DNA of 64,000 bases. Origin: Hygrophila difformis (taxonomy: Eukaryota > Streptophyta > Magnoliopsida > Lamiales > Acanthaceae). Position numbers and translations under genes: made by a program. This document shows, piece by piece, positions 38,787 to 50,379 of the stretch (position 1 is the stretch's first letter; every line of letters starts with the position of its first letter). Below the pieces are notes generated by a model. It ran no database searches. It had not been told where the DNA came from and was given only the letters and a program-made list of their open reading frames with translations. The stretch covers positions 57,747,120 through 57,811,119 of the forward strand of contig JAOANR010000004.1 of the NCBI GenBank assembly GCA_030278955.1. The letters run 5' to 3'.

Positions 38787-39902
38787 AATTAAAAAAAAAT
38801 TAAATTTTCCTTCTTTATTTACTGATGGATCTATTCGCAAATATATAATTGTATATTACTTTTAAGGGAAGTGACATATTTTTGTGAAAACATGGCCTAT
38901 ATATACATTAATTAATATATAAAGATATTTTTATATATTTATTAATGTTTCTTTTAATAATATAAATTCCGTATATAGACTGCGAATTCCATTTAAATTT
39001 GAAATTCCAATTTTTTAAAAAACTGAAAATTGTGGGAACTCAAATTAAATATCTTTTAAAAACTAAAAATTGGGATTTCCATATACACATTAATATATAT
39101 TTAACATGAATAAATAAATATGATAGTGCAATGTATATTTTAATTACATTACTCACCACACAAAAAAATATAACCAAAATTGAGACTAAACCTACAAAAA
39201 ATTACCGGCATTACAATATGTTCACCATATTGAAAAATAAACGCAACATAATTTTTAGTTGCCAGTACAGAACCTCATCATAATAATCCTTTGGTGTCAA
39301 AACTGAAAATCTATAAATAAATACTAAATGCAGCAATAAAATCTAAAATAAATAAAATAAAAAATGAAAAATAATAAAATCTAAAATAGATAAAATAGAA
39401 AAATACAAAATAATAAAATCCAACATAGATAAAATAGAAAATGCAAAATTTCAAATTTGATATTCAAATCTTTTTAAAAGTGAAAATATAATGACACGAT
39501 ATGATGATAGAGTGAGAATTTATAAGTAAATGATAAATTTTATATACGATATACAAAAATATATAATGAATAAATAAATAAATACAAAAAATCTAAAATT
39601 AGTAAATTAAAAAATACAAAATAATATAGATAAAATAAGATATGAAAATTTTCAAATTTCAAATCTTTCAAATCTTTTTAAAAGTGAATATTTCAAGGAT
39701 TCCATATTTTTCAAAAACTGAAAATCTATAATGAATAAATAAATAAATATAAAAATCTAAAATTAATAAATTAAAAAATACAAAAATCTATAAAATTAGA
39801 ATTTGAGAATGGAGACACCAGATTAATTTTAGGATGGGTTGTTCAGTAATACTTTAATATATATATATAGATGATATAGTATAATTTAAATTCAAATAAT
39901 TG

Positions 39903-40010
39903 CTAGGCCGTGTGTGGCCGTGCTATTTTCTTTTCTTTTGCTGCTTGTTCCTTTTCTTTTCTTTTGCCTTTTTCTTTGTTCCAAGGGTTCGGCTCATCCA
40001 AAAAAAAATG
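39903..40010 (+). mobile_element. Short poly-A retroposon with CATCCA(A)n end
   Basis: A pyrimidine-rich 108-bp insert ends GGGTTCGGCTCATCC followed by nine A. It lies between TTCAAATAATTG (39891-39902) and a similar TTCAAATACAATAATTG (from 40011). It shares its 3' end with the tiny insert at 40421. Confidence 0.5.
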
Positions 40011-40402
40011 TTCAAATACAATAATTGAAGTACGGACTATGGATCAATGCTGTCAATCAATTACGGATCAATGCAAATGGATTAGTTCACGTCTTGATAC
40101 GGACTTGCAGGCTGCGGCCCAAATAGTTATTCTTTTCCAGTTCCCAATTAGTACTTATTAGGCTTTAATAATCAAGATCAATTGGGCCCTTGGCCCATTT
40201 CAGTTTTTTTTTTTTTTTTTCATTTTTCTTTAGTAAATGACTTTATCATGTCCTCCATTACCTTTTTATTCCTTTATAATTTATGTTTCATAAACTCTTA
40301 CTTACTAGTATTTTTGCCCGCCTTCGGGCTCGGGTGTTTTATAAATAAAATAATAATTTAATCAATTTCTTTTAGTAGATTAAATAAATTGAGTGGAATA
40401 TC

Positions 40403-40469
40403 ATTAGATTACTATGTTTTTGTTTGCTGGTTTCGGCTCATCCAAAAAAAAATTAGATTACTATGTTTT
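40403..40469 (+). mobile_element. 31-bp poly-A insert with perfect 18-bp target-site duplication
   Basis: The insert at 40421-40451 (a GGTTTCGGCTCATCCA stretch plus A run) is flanked by ATTAGATTACTATGTTTT on both sides (40403-40420 and 40452-40469). It is the extreme 3' tail of the same retroposon family as at 39903. Confidence 0.8.
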
Positions 40470-40856
40470 ATCATATTTGTTAATAATACTCTTTTATGTA
40501 GAGTTTAGAGTTTATAAATTAAAATTTAAAATTACTCAAATTATAGTATTTAGCACATATAAATTTTAAAGTTATTTTTGTATTTATTATAAAAGTTAAA
40601 TGCTAAATTGAAATATAAATTTAAGGATTATAAAAAAATATTCGTTCATACTAATCAAATGATTAACATTGGGTTGCTCAATCAAAGTTATTTTGCATAT
40701 TTGTCTTTCGCATAAGTTGGTCATCTGCAATTTGCAATACTTTTGTATAATTTATCATCAAAATTTAGTTGTCAAACTTTGTAAACTTTATGATTTATTG
40801 ATATAGTTTGATGAAGTAATTTATGATTGGATAGATTTTCATTATTCATAAGAATT

Positions 40857-40950
40857 CTCAAAGGCATACACATAAAAGGCCTGGATTTATGAAAGGTCCG
40901 CCGCTCAAAGGCATACACATAAAAGGCCTGGATTTATGAAAGGTCCGCCG
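40857..40950. repeat. Perfect 47-bp tandem duplication
   Basis: CTCAAAGGCATACACATAAA...GGTCCGCCG occurs twice back to back (40857-40903 and 40904-40950) without a mismatch, so the duplication is recent. Confidence 0.95.
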
Positions 40951-41276
40951 ATAATACAAAAATTATATACAACACAAAGTCTTGCTATATTTTAGTCAAT
41001 CATATCCTTTTTTTATATATACATATTGAATCATTGTCTACCATAGTTTATTCATCTTCAATTGGCACTGCTTTCGTATATCTTTTAACAATATTTGGTT
41101 GTTAAATTGTGTATTTCATTATTCCTCGACATAGAGTTTGTGGAAAATCTTCTAGTTATGTACACTTGTCATTGAATAAAAGAATTCTTAAACGAATACA
41201 TATAATTTCATCATGTAAAGGCATGTATTCATCATAGTTATGACTTATGACACAATTTAACAATTGGAATATATTA

Positions 41277-41447
41277 GGGATGAGGACTTAGCTCAAGTGG
41301 TTAAGTCCCTAAAATTCCAATGGAAGGTTGGAGGTTCGATCCCCACCGGCCCCCTATCCCTCCCTTTTATTCCCCTTTGTAATTTGTGTGGCATATGCTC
41401 CCACCACCCCTTTCCCAGGCCTTCAATGGCTCTCCCAAAAAAAAAAA
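41277..41447 (+). mobile_element. Full-length tRNA-derived SINE
   Basis: It has a pol III A box (TTAGCTCAAGTGG) and B box (GGTTCGATCCC) about 45 bp apart, then the family body GGCCCCCTATCCCTCCC, and ends in a run of 11 A. A perfect 16-bp duplication, CAATTGGAATATATTA, flanks it (41261-41276 and 41448-41463). Confidence 0.93.
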
Positions 41448-41847
41448 CAATTGGAATATATTATATTATTCACTATATCAATATTGTAGTATAGAAACTA
41501 CTTATGTGGTGGGTGATACTACACAAAATTAGTACACAATCACCTTGTCATCCAGTAATAATATGTTACAACATTTGAATTCTTTATATCTTAATTTGAT
41601 ATAATTATCACATATATGAATATCTCTCGCAGTTATAACACCCCCATTTTCGGTGTAGCGGAAAGACAGGGTGTTACTCTAGATATTGTCAGCTCCAGAG
41701 TGAAGGTTGACCCCACAAACCAACATGAACTATTTACAGTGCGCATTGACCTCACTCGCGCACACCCTGGGAGACTTCACAGAACGTCACTCATCTTAGA
41801 ATTATTTCAAGGCGAATACGCTTAACTTTGAAGTTCTTATAGAGTAT

Positions 41848-41958
41848 GTTTGGGAGCAAGCATATTTGGTAGCATATAGCATATTGGAAGAGCATATCCT
41901 CTCACATATCTCTCTTCGAATCTGCTATCTGCTAGCGTATCTGCTGACTCCCAAACAT
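41848..41958. mobile_element. Short MITE, about 115-120 bp (copy 2)
   Basis: Bounded by GTTTGGGAGC and CTCCCAAAC. It is strongly similar to the copy at 29527 (TCTGCTATCTGCTAGCG...CTGCTGACTCCCAAAC). Confidence 0.65.
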
Positions 41959-43158
41959 CCCCTATATGATTACCAAAAAAAAGTACATTGCTGGTATGAA
42001 TAGCTTATTTCACTTCATTTAAGCCATTCTCTGGGTTTTTTTTTTTTGAGAAATGAAAATGTAGGAATTAATGAGATTATGTCTAATAATTGAATGGTGA
42101 TGTGGTTTAGTATTTCTATATGTTTTTTTTTCTATTTTTAACGAATAACGTGAATTTGTTTAATTAGTATGATATGAATTTTTTTCCATTTTATCTTTTT
42201 TATAGCCATCCTTCAATATTTTTAATGTTAATGAATTGATTATATTTTAAATATTTTTTTAGAAAGAAAGAATTAAATCTAAAATGACAACATAGTCCGT
42301 ACATATCAAAATTCAAAAGAAATAATAATTTATTATATGCAGATTAAATAATTAGAAATTAAAATACTAATATTAATTATTCAACCCAAAAATATTTCCG
42401 AAAAATATGTTAAATAACAATATCACAATTATAATTATAATAATTATAATTATATCTATATCTATAATTAAAAAATATTTTTTATATTTAATTTTTGTCT
42501 TTCTATTATACAATTTATTAATTTTTAATGATATTAAATTTTATAGTTAAACTTACTAAAAATTAGGTTTAAAATTTGATTAAATCTTAATATAGCAGAT
42601 TACAATTTATTTTTATTAAATATAAATTCTGATAGAATAACTAATGTATAGTTACTATTAATTGATTTTTTAATTTATTATATTTTTTTGGTGAATATTT
42701 TGGATTCAAACTTTAATATGACTAATAAAATATATATTGGACATAATATATAAAATAAAAGAATTTATAATATATATATTTAACATAATATTTACTAAAA
42801 TTCTGCCAAAAAACTAAATATTTACTAAACATTAAATATATTACAATTTGTTGAGCATTTATATCTTTTGAAAATATATAGAAAGATTTTTTGAAGATTT
42901 ATTTATAATATATAGATTTATAGATTTATGATCTAAATATAGTATTAAAAGTTGATGACATGGCACAGATAGAATTAATCAGCGCTGAGGTGTATCTTCA
43001 TGATTAATCAGCGCTGACGTGGATTAATTAGGTTCGTTGATCTAAAAATAAGCATATAATGACTGATTAACCCCTTAAAAATAAGAAGGATGAATTAAAA
43101 TTAATAAGGGCAATAGAGTCTGCACAGACAAAAAAGTATTCAGAATTTATTATATAGA

Positions 43159-45544
43159 CTAGATTTTTCTCCCGCGCTCCGCGTACGGGGCTCTGTGTAC
43201 GGGTATTAATTTATTTTTAATACAAACAAATATTAACTCAATTAATTTGTTATTTTATTATATTTATGAAAAAAATTTATAAGATATAGTTTCTATTATC
43301 GTTTTTTTAGTCAAAATGAAAAAAGAAAAAAAAGTAAAGAAAAAGTTTAATTTTTTTTTTCTTAATACATACCAAAGATAAATTCAAATTTGTATACAAA
43401 GAAAATATAATATCAATGAAAAAATTAATTCACTAAGATTACCGCCTCGAATTATAAATATTATATGTATAATTAAAATGTTTAAATATATTAAACATTC
43501 GACTTGGTAACCCACTCTTAATAACCAGCAAAAAAAAACATGTTGATTGTATACAATAATACAAATATTGAATATATATGGTATGATATCCATATTAATA
43601 ATACAATATATACATTATTATGATGGTGATTTTTATGTAACAAAATAATATATTGAAATTTTCTTTGTGATGGAGTACCTTTTTTTTTTATCTATATTAT
43701 TATGTAGTTTTTCAAAAGTTTTTTCAATAATAAGTTAAATTTCAGTACTCCTAAATAACTTTAGTGAAAATAGTATATATATTTTTTTAAAGATCTCTTT
43801 ATGTATTTTTATTGTTTAAACCCGTAATATATATTTTATATAAAGAGAATTAGTTATAATTTAAAAGAACAATATAGGTATCACCATATAATTATAGTTC
43901 CAAAATTTATTATATTATCTTTTAATATTAGGAGTAAATGGTGGGGATGGATAGATTTGCAATCATACGGTCATGAATTTTTTTAATAAATTTTAGGATG
44001 AAGTAATTTTACTTTCTACATCTTTGATAAGTATTTTATACTCCATCCATCCCACTAATAGTGTCCAACTTTTTTTTGACATGGTATTTTACGTGGGGAT
44101 ATTTAGTATTTATGTAGGGGCAAATTAGTGTTTATAGTGGGGGTAAATTAGGAATTTATGTGATGTGATTGTAATGTATTTGAATTTTTAATTGATTTAT
44201 TTATGTGTAATGTGATAGTTGTGTGTTTGAAATTTTAATATATTTATTTATTAATGTGATATGATGGTAGTGTGGTTGGTAATTAATATATTTAATTATT
44301 TTCAAAAAGGAAAATGTGACAATTGTAACGGGACGGACCAAAAAGAAAAATGAGACGGAATTAGTGGGACGGAGGGAGTAATATATATGCATATCTTCGA
44401 GGTAAAATTACTGTTTGAACCCATAATATATAATTTTTATAAAGAGATTAATTATAACTTAAAAGGTTAATATATGGAGCACAATAAAAATATGATTACA
44501 TGATTTATGAGGAGATCAATATATTGCAATTCTACTGTAATTGAATTTTAAAATGAAGTGATTTTACCTTCTAAACTGATATGCATCTTTATGATAGATA
44601 TGCATACCTTTGAGGTTAAATTACTTTTTGAAACCATAATATATAATTCTTATAAACAGATTAATTATAACTTAAAGGGATAATATAAGCAGCACAAAAA
44701 AAATAGTTCCATGATTTATTATGGTATAGAAGATTAAATTCCCAATTATACCCGATGCCAGAAATTAGGATTAAAATTTAAATAAAATCTTCTATAGCAG
44801 AATGATTTCTTTTAAATATATATTTTGATAAATTAACAAAAATATGGTTAGAAATAATTAATTTTTTAATTTATTATATTGATTAAGATTTATACTTATT
44901 ATAATACTTTAGGCAAAAATATATATATATATATGTTTAATTAAATTGAAGAATATATAGATTGTGCCTATCGAAAAAAAAATAAAGAATTAAAAGTACA
45001 ACTATTAAATTTAAGTATATGTTTAATTAAATTTAAGTATATGTTTAATTAAATTTTAAAAAAAAGTACATGGATAGAAATAATTGTGCCTATCGAAAAA
45101 AAAATACTTTAGGCTCAAAATTTAGTACAACTATTATAATACATATTGGATATATATATATATATATATATTCAATTAAAGAATTTATAATAGAGAAATA
45201 TATGTTTAATTATTAACCATCAAATATATTATAATTTGTTTATCATTTATATCTTTTGAAAATATAGAAAGATTTTTTAAAGATTTGTTTATAATATATA
45301 GATCCATAGATTTATGATCTAAATATAGTATTAAAAGTTGATGACATGGCGTAGGTAGAATTAATCAGCGCTGACGTGTATCTTGATGATTAATCAGCGC
45401 TGATGTGTCTTTTTTAGGTCCGTTGATTTATAAAATGATGGTATAATTACTGATTAACCCTTAAAATTAAAATGATTGAGTTATTTTGGAAAAGGACAAT
45501 ATAGTCTGAACATGCCAAAAAGTATTCAGGATTTATTATATAGA
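43159..45544 (-). mobile_element. Helitron-like element X, upstream partner of a head-to-tail pair
   Basis: On the minus strand it starts TCTATATAATAAATCCTG at 45544 (preceded by A). It ends in CTAG at 43162-43159 after a GC-rich hairpin region (CGCG-CTC-CGCG at 43173-43183). The next bases on the minus strand are the TCTATATAA start of element Y, so the two are fused exactly end to start. The interior is non-coding, with three diverged repeats of an ATAATATATAATTTTTATAA-type block (about 43800, 44400 and 44620) and one MITE. Confidence 0.65.
44038..44380. mobile_element. Stowaway-like MITE in Helitron X
   Basis: The termini are TACTCCATCCATCCCACTAATAGTGTCC and AATTAGTGGGACGGAGGGAGTA. It is about 340 bp, and its interior (TTTATGTGATGTGATTGTAATG) differs from the other copies. 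Confidence 0.8.
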
Positions 45545-46828
45545 TTTCACCCATATTTGAGTATCAAGTTAAAACAAATAAATAAAGTTACTAATACTTG
45601 TACATTACAAAAATGTAGGGGAAAATTATATTTTAACTTTTACCATGCCTTATAAACATTTTTTAAAAAGCAAAAAGTAAATTTTTAAATATCAGAAACT
45701 TGATCAATTGTGTTGTTATTTTCACACATTTGATAGTAACATAAACCACAAAACTGGCCGGTGTTTGTGTACTAAAACATAAACTTAAAATAAGTAAATC
45801 AGATTTATCATATTAAAATCTCATAACTTTAGCACTATGTCAACTTCCATAGTTAGATATTCATTGTATGCATACTTCAAAGAACAAAAGTTTTCATCAC
45901 TCATATGAATCGTATTATGAGTTGACATCACATGACTATTGGTTGGTTCTATAATAGGCTTTTATGATATCACTTCAATTTTCTTCAAAAGTTGTTTTCA
46001 ATCTGTACAGAGAAAAGTTCACGAGGAATTCTTTGCATGAATGTATTTGAATTGAAACGTGTTTAAAAATCACTGCTTAAATTCATTCCATATCTTGAAA
46101 TTGAAATAAAATACATCTATGCCTTTCGTTAATTAAACAGAGAAGAGTATAACTTAAATTAAAGATAATATATTTTAAATCATTTATAGATTATTATAAA
46201 ACCTTTAATTACATTTTGGGGACGAACAAAGAAATGCATACAAATTCATTTGACTTATCATTAATGTTGAAGGTAGTTAGGCAGGACAACCAACTATAAC
46301 CATATTATGAATCAAACATGATTGAATAATTCAATGATTGAGCCAGCAATTCGTGTGTATAACCTTTTTCTCTTTCTTTCTTTCTTTTTTCAAAAAAAAA
46401 AAAAAAAAAAACCATTGAATGTAATTATAATTTTAATAAAATGATTAAAAGTCGTTAAGATTAATTAGCCAATTAATTATGGAATCCTAGTCCCATAAAA
46501 TTCAGGATGCAATATTTTTAACTCATTGGAAAGGAGGAATTCTGTGCATTGTAGAGGATCTGGACAATTGGACAATTAATACTTCCATAATTAGTCATAC
46601 AAAGCCTTTGGTGTAGAATTTTTATTTTATTTTTCTATCTTTTTATACAATTTTTGGGTTCATTGTCTTCACATATAACGGTCTTTTGTATAATATAGTA
46701 GTAATAAATACAAGCAGAGATTATTACAAGAAAATAATCTCCACGTATAATCTAATCAAACCCTACATAAAACTAATTGAGGCACTAATAAATAACGTAA
46801 TTAGTTAATGGTGCAATTAATTAAATAA
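45545..46828. other. Intergenic AT-rich region, PADRE gene downstream
   Basis: No gene or clear element seen. It holds a CTTT repeat joined to a long A run (46370-46411), and the PADRE 3' UTR is expected at about 46700-46828. Confidence 0.5.
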
Positions 46829-47437
46829 TTAGCATTCTACGTCGCCTTGTTTCCACCCCAACCCAAAAATCCGGCAAGGCGAAACCCTAATTTGCCTCTC
46901 CGAAATGGTCTCCAGCTTCGGCGACCACATCCGGTCTCTTGGCACCACCAGCTGACTGTAATGCTTCTGCAACTCCGGCGAGCTACACAGGGGGCTTTTC
47001 CCGGCGCTGATCGCCTCATCTTCTTCTCCCCTAATCAACCCGGCGATGTACTCAGGCTTCACCTTGATCATTACGCTGCCATTGGAACATCTGACGTACT
47101 CGAACGGGCACTCTTTCAAGCTAGCGGCGGCGGCCCGTGGACTGCACCTTAGGGCGGCCAGCGAAGACGCGGAGAGCATGCCGTGGGGGAGGGTGTCAAG
47201 CGGGAGGAGGAAGTACGTGTGGCCGTTGCGGAGCTCGTCGTCGATAGAGAGGGAAGGGACCGGACGGCCGATGAAGAAAGAGTCGGCGTGGCAGACGACG
47301 TGGTCAGGGAACTGGAACATAATCTCGCCGGCGAGGCGCTTGCCGCCAGCCAGGATCTTGGTCCCGCCGCCACCGTAGGATATGAGCGTGGCGGCTGCGG
47401 CGGCGTCGGTGGGGCGGAAGCAAATTGCGTTGCCCAT
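46829..47437 (-). CDS. PADRE (DUF4228) domain protein
   Basis: Single-exon 202-residue plant-specific protein of the PADRE/DUF4228 family, whose members are often induced by pathogens, cold or salt; the biochemical role is unknown. It starts MGNAICFRP, with Gly2 as a probable N-myristoylation site and Cys6 as a possible palmitoylation site, so it may sit at the plasma membrane. The family core is visible: VVCHADSFFIGRPVPSLSID and GHTYFLLPLDTLP (about residues 47-84). Next is a basic alanine-rich segment, and the conserved tail has LGWKQGDVEC. Coding sequence is GC-rich, unlike the surrounding DNA, which gives several shadow frames on both strands. A TATAAATAG on the gene strand (47561-47553) lies 116 bp upstream of the ATG. 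Confidence 0.92.
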   Translation of the reverse strand: MGNAICFRPTDAAAAATLISYGGGGTKILAGGKRLAGEIMFQFPDHVVCHADSFFIGRPVPSLSIDDELRNGHTYFLLPLDTLPHGMLSASSLAALRCSPRAAAASLKECPFEYVRCSNGSVMIKVKPEYIAGLIRGEEDEAISAGKSPLCSSPELQKHYSQLVVPRDRMWSPKLETISERQIRVSPCRIFGLGWKQGDVEC

Positions 47438-47552
47438 GTTATTGTGGCCGGATTCGTGTAAGTAATTGATAAATTGGCGGTGATTTTGCTCTTTTGGAGA
47501 ATGAGAATGAAGGAATTAATGTTGTGAAATTAACGAATTGGTGGGTATGAAT

Positions 47553-47561
47553 CTATTTATA
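47553..47561 (-). promoter_or_regulatory. Putative TATA box of the PADRE gene
   Basis: TATAAATAG on the minus strand, followed by a CT-rich leader and the ATG 116 bp downstream. Confidence 0.55.
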
Positions 47562-47904
47562 ATGACTTGAGAATGGTTCTTTCAGGAAATTAAGATGTCA
47601 GCTATGGCGGCCACTAAATGATTATATTACTCATTTTGGATTGGATGTCACATTGTTACTACTACTAAAATATTTTTGCATGAAGCCTTTTTATTTTTAT
47701 CGTAAATAAAAACGGGATAATATTTTTTATTGTTAGATACTAAACTTATTGTTTTATTTTAATAATAATAATAATAATAATAATACTAAAACAACTAAAA
47801 AAACATATTACAAAAGTGTTGCATTAAGGGCAATAATTTATCTGTCTTATAATCAAGGAACCCCAATGAATTGAAGTGTATATATGAATTATAGTAATTT
47901 TTTG

Positions 47905-48005
47905 GATAAACATTTATACATATGTGTCGGTAAGGTATATGGGAGTTCAAGCCACACAAATTATAAAGGGGTATAAAAGGGGATGGATAAGGGGTCGCGT
48001 TTTCT
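47905..48005 (-). mobile_element. SINE fragment (reverse orientation)
   Basis: Shares ATGTGTCGGTAAGGTATATG and GGGAGTTCAAGCCACACAAA with the SINEs at 13275 and 52601. It is truncated before the B box. Confidence 0.5.
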
Positions 48006-48689
48006 GCATATATAACTATGTTAGTGAATCTTGATAAATTATTCAGATTGATTGGGACTACATATAATATAGGAAGTAGTCTAACGTAACCAACCCCATT
48101 TAATTTAAGCCTTGAACTAAATATATACCAAAATATTGTAAATTAGTTCGTAGATTTGACAAATGAAGCAGCGTTCCAAATTTCAATGAATTTCAATGAA
48201 CTTATGATTCGTGGTTTAATTTTGACATTAGAGGATAGAACACAATATTTCAGTGTGCGATGCGTACAACTTGTTTCTATTTTTGTGTCCAATTTTACCC
48301 TTAAAAATTGATTAATAAGGGTGTGCCACTTTTGTTTTATTGTCCAGTTGTTTGTCAAATTAACATGTTTATATTTGATTATGATAATTACCGACCACGT
48401 GTAGTATAATTTTGCAATTTAACAAACACGCCTTTAATCTGACAAAGATGGGCAGCGGTCGGAAGTCGTGCAAATGTTCATTGAATTATTGACTTGGTAA
48501 CTAATGTCCATCTAAATGACGCATTATTAGTTATAATAATAGCACTTATATATATAAGATGGAATGATGGGCGCGGACTAGCTGAATGGATTAAATTTTA
48601 ACTATTTGAATTGTATAACTGAGAATTCCATATTTCACTTGTTCATTTCCCTTCATTTCTTATGTATACTCAATAAACAATGCTCTATA

Positions 48690-48948
48690 CTACCTCCGTC
48701 TCACCGTTTTTATTACAGATGAGTTTTTTGCACTATTCACAGTTTAACTTTGATTCGAACTTTTATCATAGCTACTAAAAAAAAACCACAGTCAAGTGAG
48801 ATCATGTTAGTCTAATCTTGTAGTTTTAGACAATCAATTTTTTTTATAACTTTTCATTGTACACAATTTAAGTTATTAACCGTTAAAAATATACATCGGC
48901 ATGCGTGTCGGAGGCTTATGTAATAAAAACAATGAGACGGAGGAAGTA
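48690..48948. mobile_element. Stowaway-like MITE
   Basis: The termini are CTACCTCCGTCTCACCG and AATGAGACGGAGGAAGTA. It is about 260 bp and closest to the copy at 26491. Confidence 0.85.
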
Positions 48949-50083
48949 CAATTTAAAACTTAAAAGCATGTATTGTAACATGTTGACAATTCTCTAAACC
49001 ATTAAAAACTCTGAAATTGTAATGGATCTATCTACCGAGGGATAATACTTAACAATAGAGCGTGGAATTATCAATAGGATCGGAGTATTTTTAAAATATT
49101 CATTAAATATAGTTTAAAATAATTTAACTAACAAATTAAAATATATGTAGTCAAATTGATAATTAATAAATTCGACTAATGACATAATTTTATAATACTT
49201 TTTATAATTTTTATTTGTATAGATTTCAAAACACAAAGAATTAACAATAACTATCTAAACTCAGTTCAGCTCGAAATTCTAGCCAAAATAATAATAATAA
49301 TAATAATCAGCTCGAAATCATGCGGTTATTTCGTACAAGTAATCATAACTATAGTAGTATCTAATACGTGTCTTATATGCATGCTCAAATTAAATCTGAC
49401 AAATCCAAATGTTTTTAATCTTTGTGCGGCACATCTATTGTACTTATTTAATTTAAACAAGTACTATTACAAAAAAAAAAAAATAAAGTCTAAATATGAC
49501 CAATGCTTCCATCAGCTTGCATCAAATTATTGACAAATTTTTTTCTTTTTATGTTTGGAATTTACAAGTTGTTGCAGTTGAAAACCATAGTACTATAAAT
49601 CTATAATAATACCTCAAAACTTTGATTAATAGTAGTACTTCCATATTCTCACTAGCCATGACAAGAGTACAAGACAGACAGACAGCTCCAATTGATTGGA
49701 ATTGTTCAAGCAACGTGACAATTTCAGTGTAGTACGTGAGATTCATTTTTGGATAAGTTCAAATATGGTTGAAGTCATTGACTTTATCCACGATTTTCTA
49801 ACAATATAAATTAATGTGTCAAATGTCAATGTCTCGGTCTCAAAAGTACTAAAAGAAATAATAAATTCACTAATTAAACGCTACTGAAAAAAAACCTCTG
49901 AAAGCAACTCCACGGACCATGATACAACTGTTAATCAAAACAAAACCAGTATTATAAAACCTAATTTCCAACCAAAATTTCATTTCATTCACTCAAAAGT
50001 ACTTATATTTTCTAAATCATTCAGTTTAGAGTTTATGCAACAGCAATGACTTACACATAGTACTTGCCATGCCCCTTTCTTCT

Positions 50084-50280
50084 TCTTCTTTTTTTTTTAA
50101 TTATCGGATATCCCCAATCTATATTGGACCTAAGACTAATCACTTGAGTAGTTGAATGAGCAATGAAGGACACCTCTTCCAAATCAGTGTTTTTGTATAC
50201 ACAAAATTCGAACCTGAGACCTTACTTAAATGACTAGAGCCTCAATCCTCTGATCCTCTCAAACCAACTGCGGTTGAAAA
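50084..50280 (-). mobile_element. SINE-like element (reverse orientation)
   Basis: It begins with a T run, and the complement contains a B-box-like GGTCTCAGGTTCGAATTTTG. It looks like a different SINE family from the one at 41277. The target-site duplication was not resolved. Confidence 0.5.
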
Positions 50281-50330
50281 ATTAAATATTCTGTTAAATT
50301 TAAATTTTGCATTTCAAAAATACCTAGCAG

Positions 50331-50379
50331 ACCTTTTTGCATATGATGTCACAAAAAAAAAGAACCTTTTTGCATATGA
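50331..50379 (+). mobile_element. 17-bp poly-A insert with perfect 16-bp target-site duplication
   Basis: ACCTTTTTGCATATGA occurs at 50331-50346 and 50364-50379. Between them is only TGTCAC plus an A run. This is consistent with an extremely truncated retroposition event. Confidence 0.65.

Larger units (their letters stand above)
33575..39871 (-). mobile_element. Putative decayed autonomous Helitron
   Basis: On the minus strand the 3' end is CTAG (33578-33575) followed by T, 8 nt after a perfect hairpin of CCGTCGAG and CTCGACGG (33587-33603). The candidate 5' end is TCTATATATATATATTAAAG from 39871, preceded by A. A degenerate PIF1-like helicase reads in the same direction between them. Four MITEs and one CACTA element have inserted. 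Pairing of these two ends is inferred from orientation and content; the 5' end could belong to a different copy. Confidence 0.5.
40305..43158 (-). mobile_element. Helitron-like element Y, downstream partner of a head-to-tail pair
   Basis: The 5' end on the minus strand is TCTATATAATAAATTCTG from 43158. The proposed 3' end is CTAG at 40308-40305, preceded by a GCCCG-CCTT-CGGGC hairpin (40316-40329). Its 5' third (about 42540-43158) is homologous to element X. A SINE, a tandem duplication and a short MITE have inserted. The 3' end differs in sequence from that of X, so the two termini may not belong to one element. Confidence 0.5.

Noticed and set aside
41285..41345. tRNA-like A and B boxes suggesting a tRNA gene
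   Set aside because: The spacing fits, but the sequence cannot fold as a tRNA. It ends in a poly-A tail and has a 16-bp target-site duplication, so it is a SINE. The same holds for 52601-52770 and 57440-57600.
46370..46411. CTTT tract joined to a long A run as a retroposon tail
   Set aside because: No convincing flanking duplication or body could be found, so it is left as low-complexity sequence.
46847..47461. Overlapping plus-strand frames across the PADRE gene
   Set aside because: They are shadows of the GC-rich minus-strand coding sequence, which has the full PADRE family signature.
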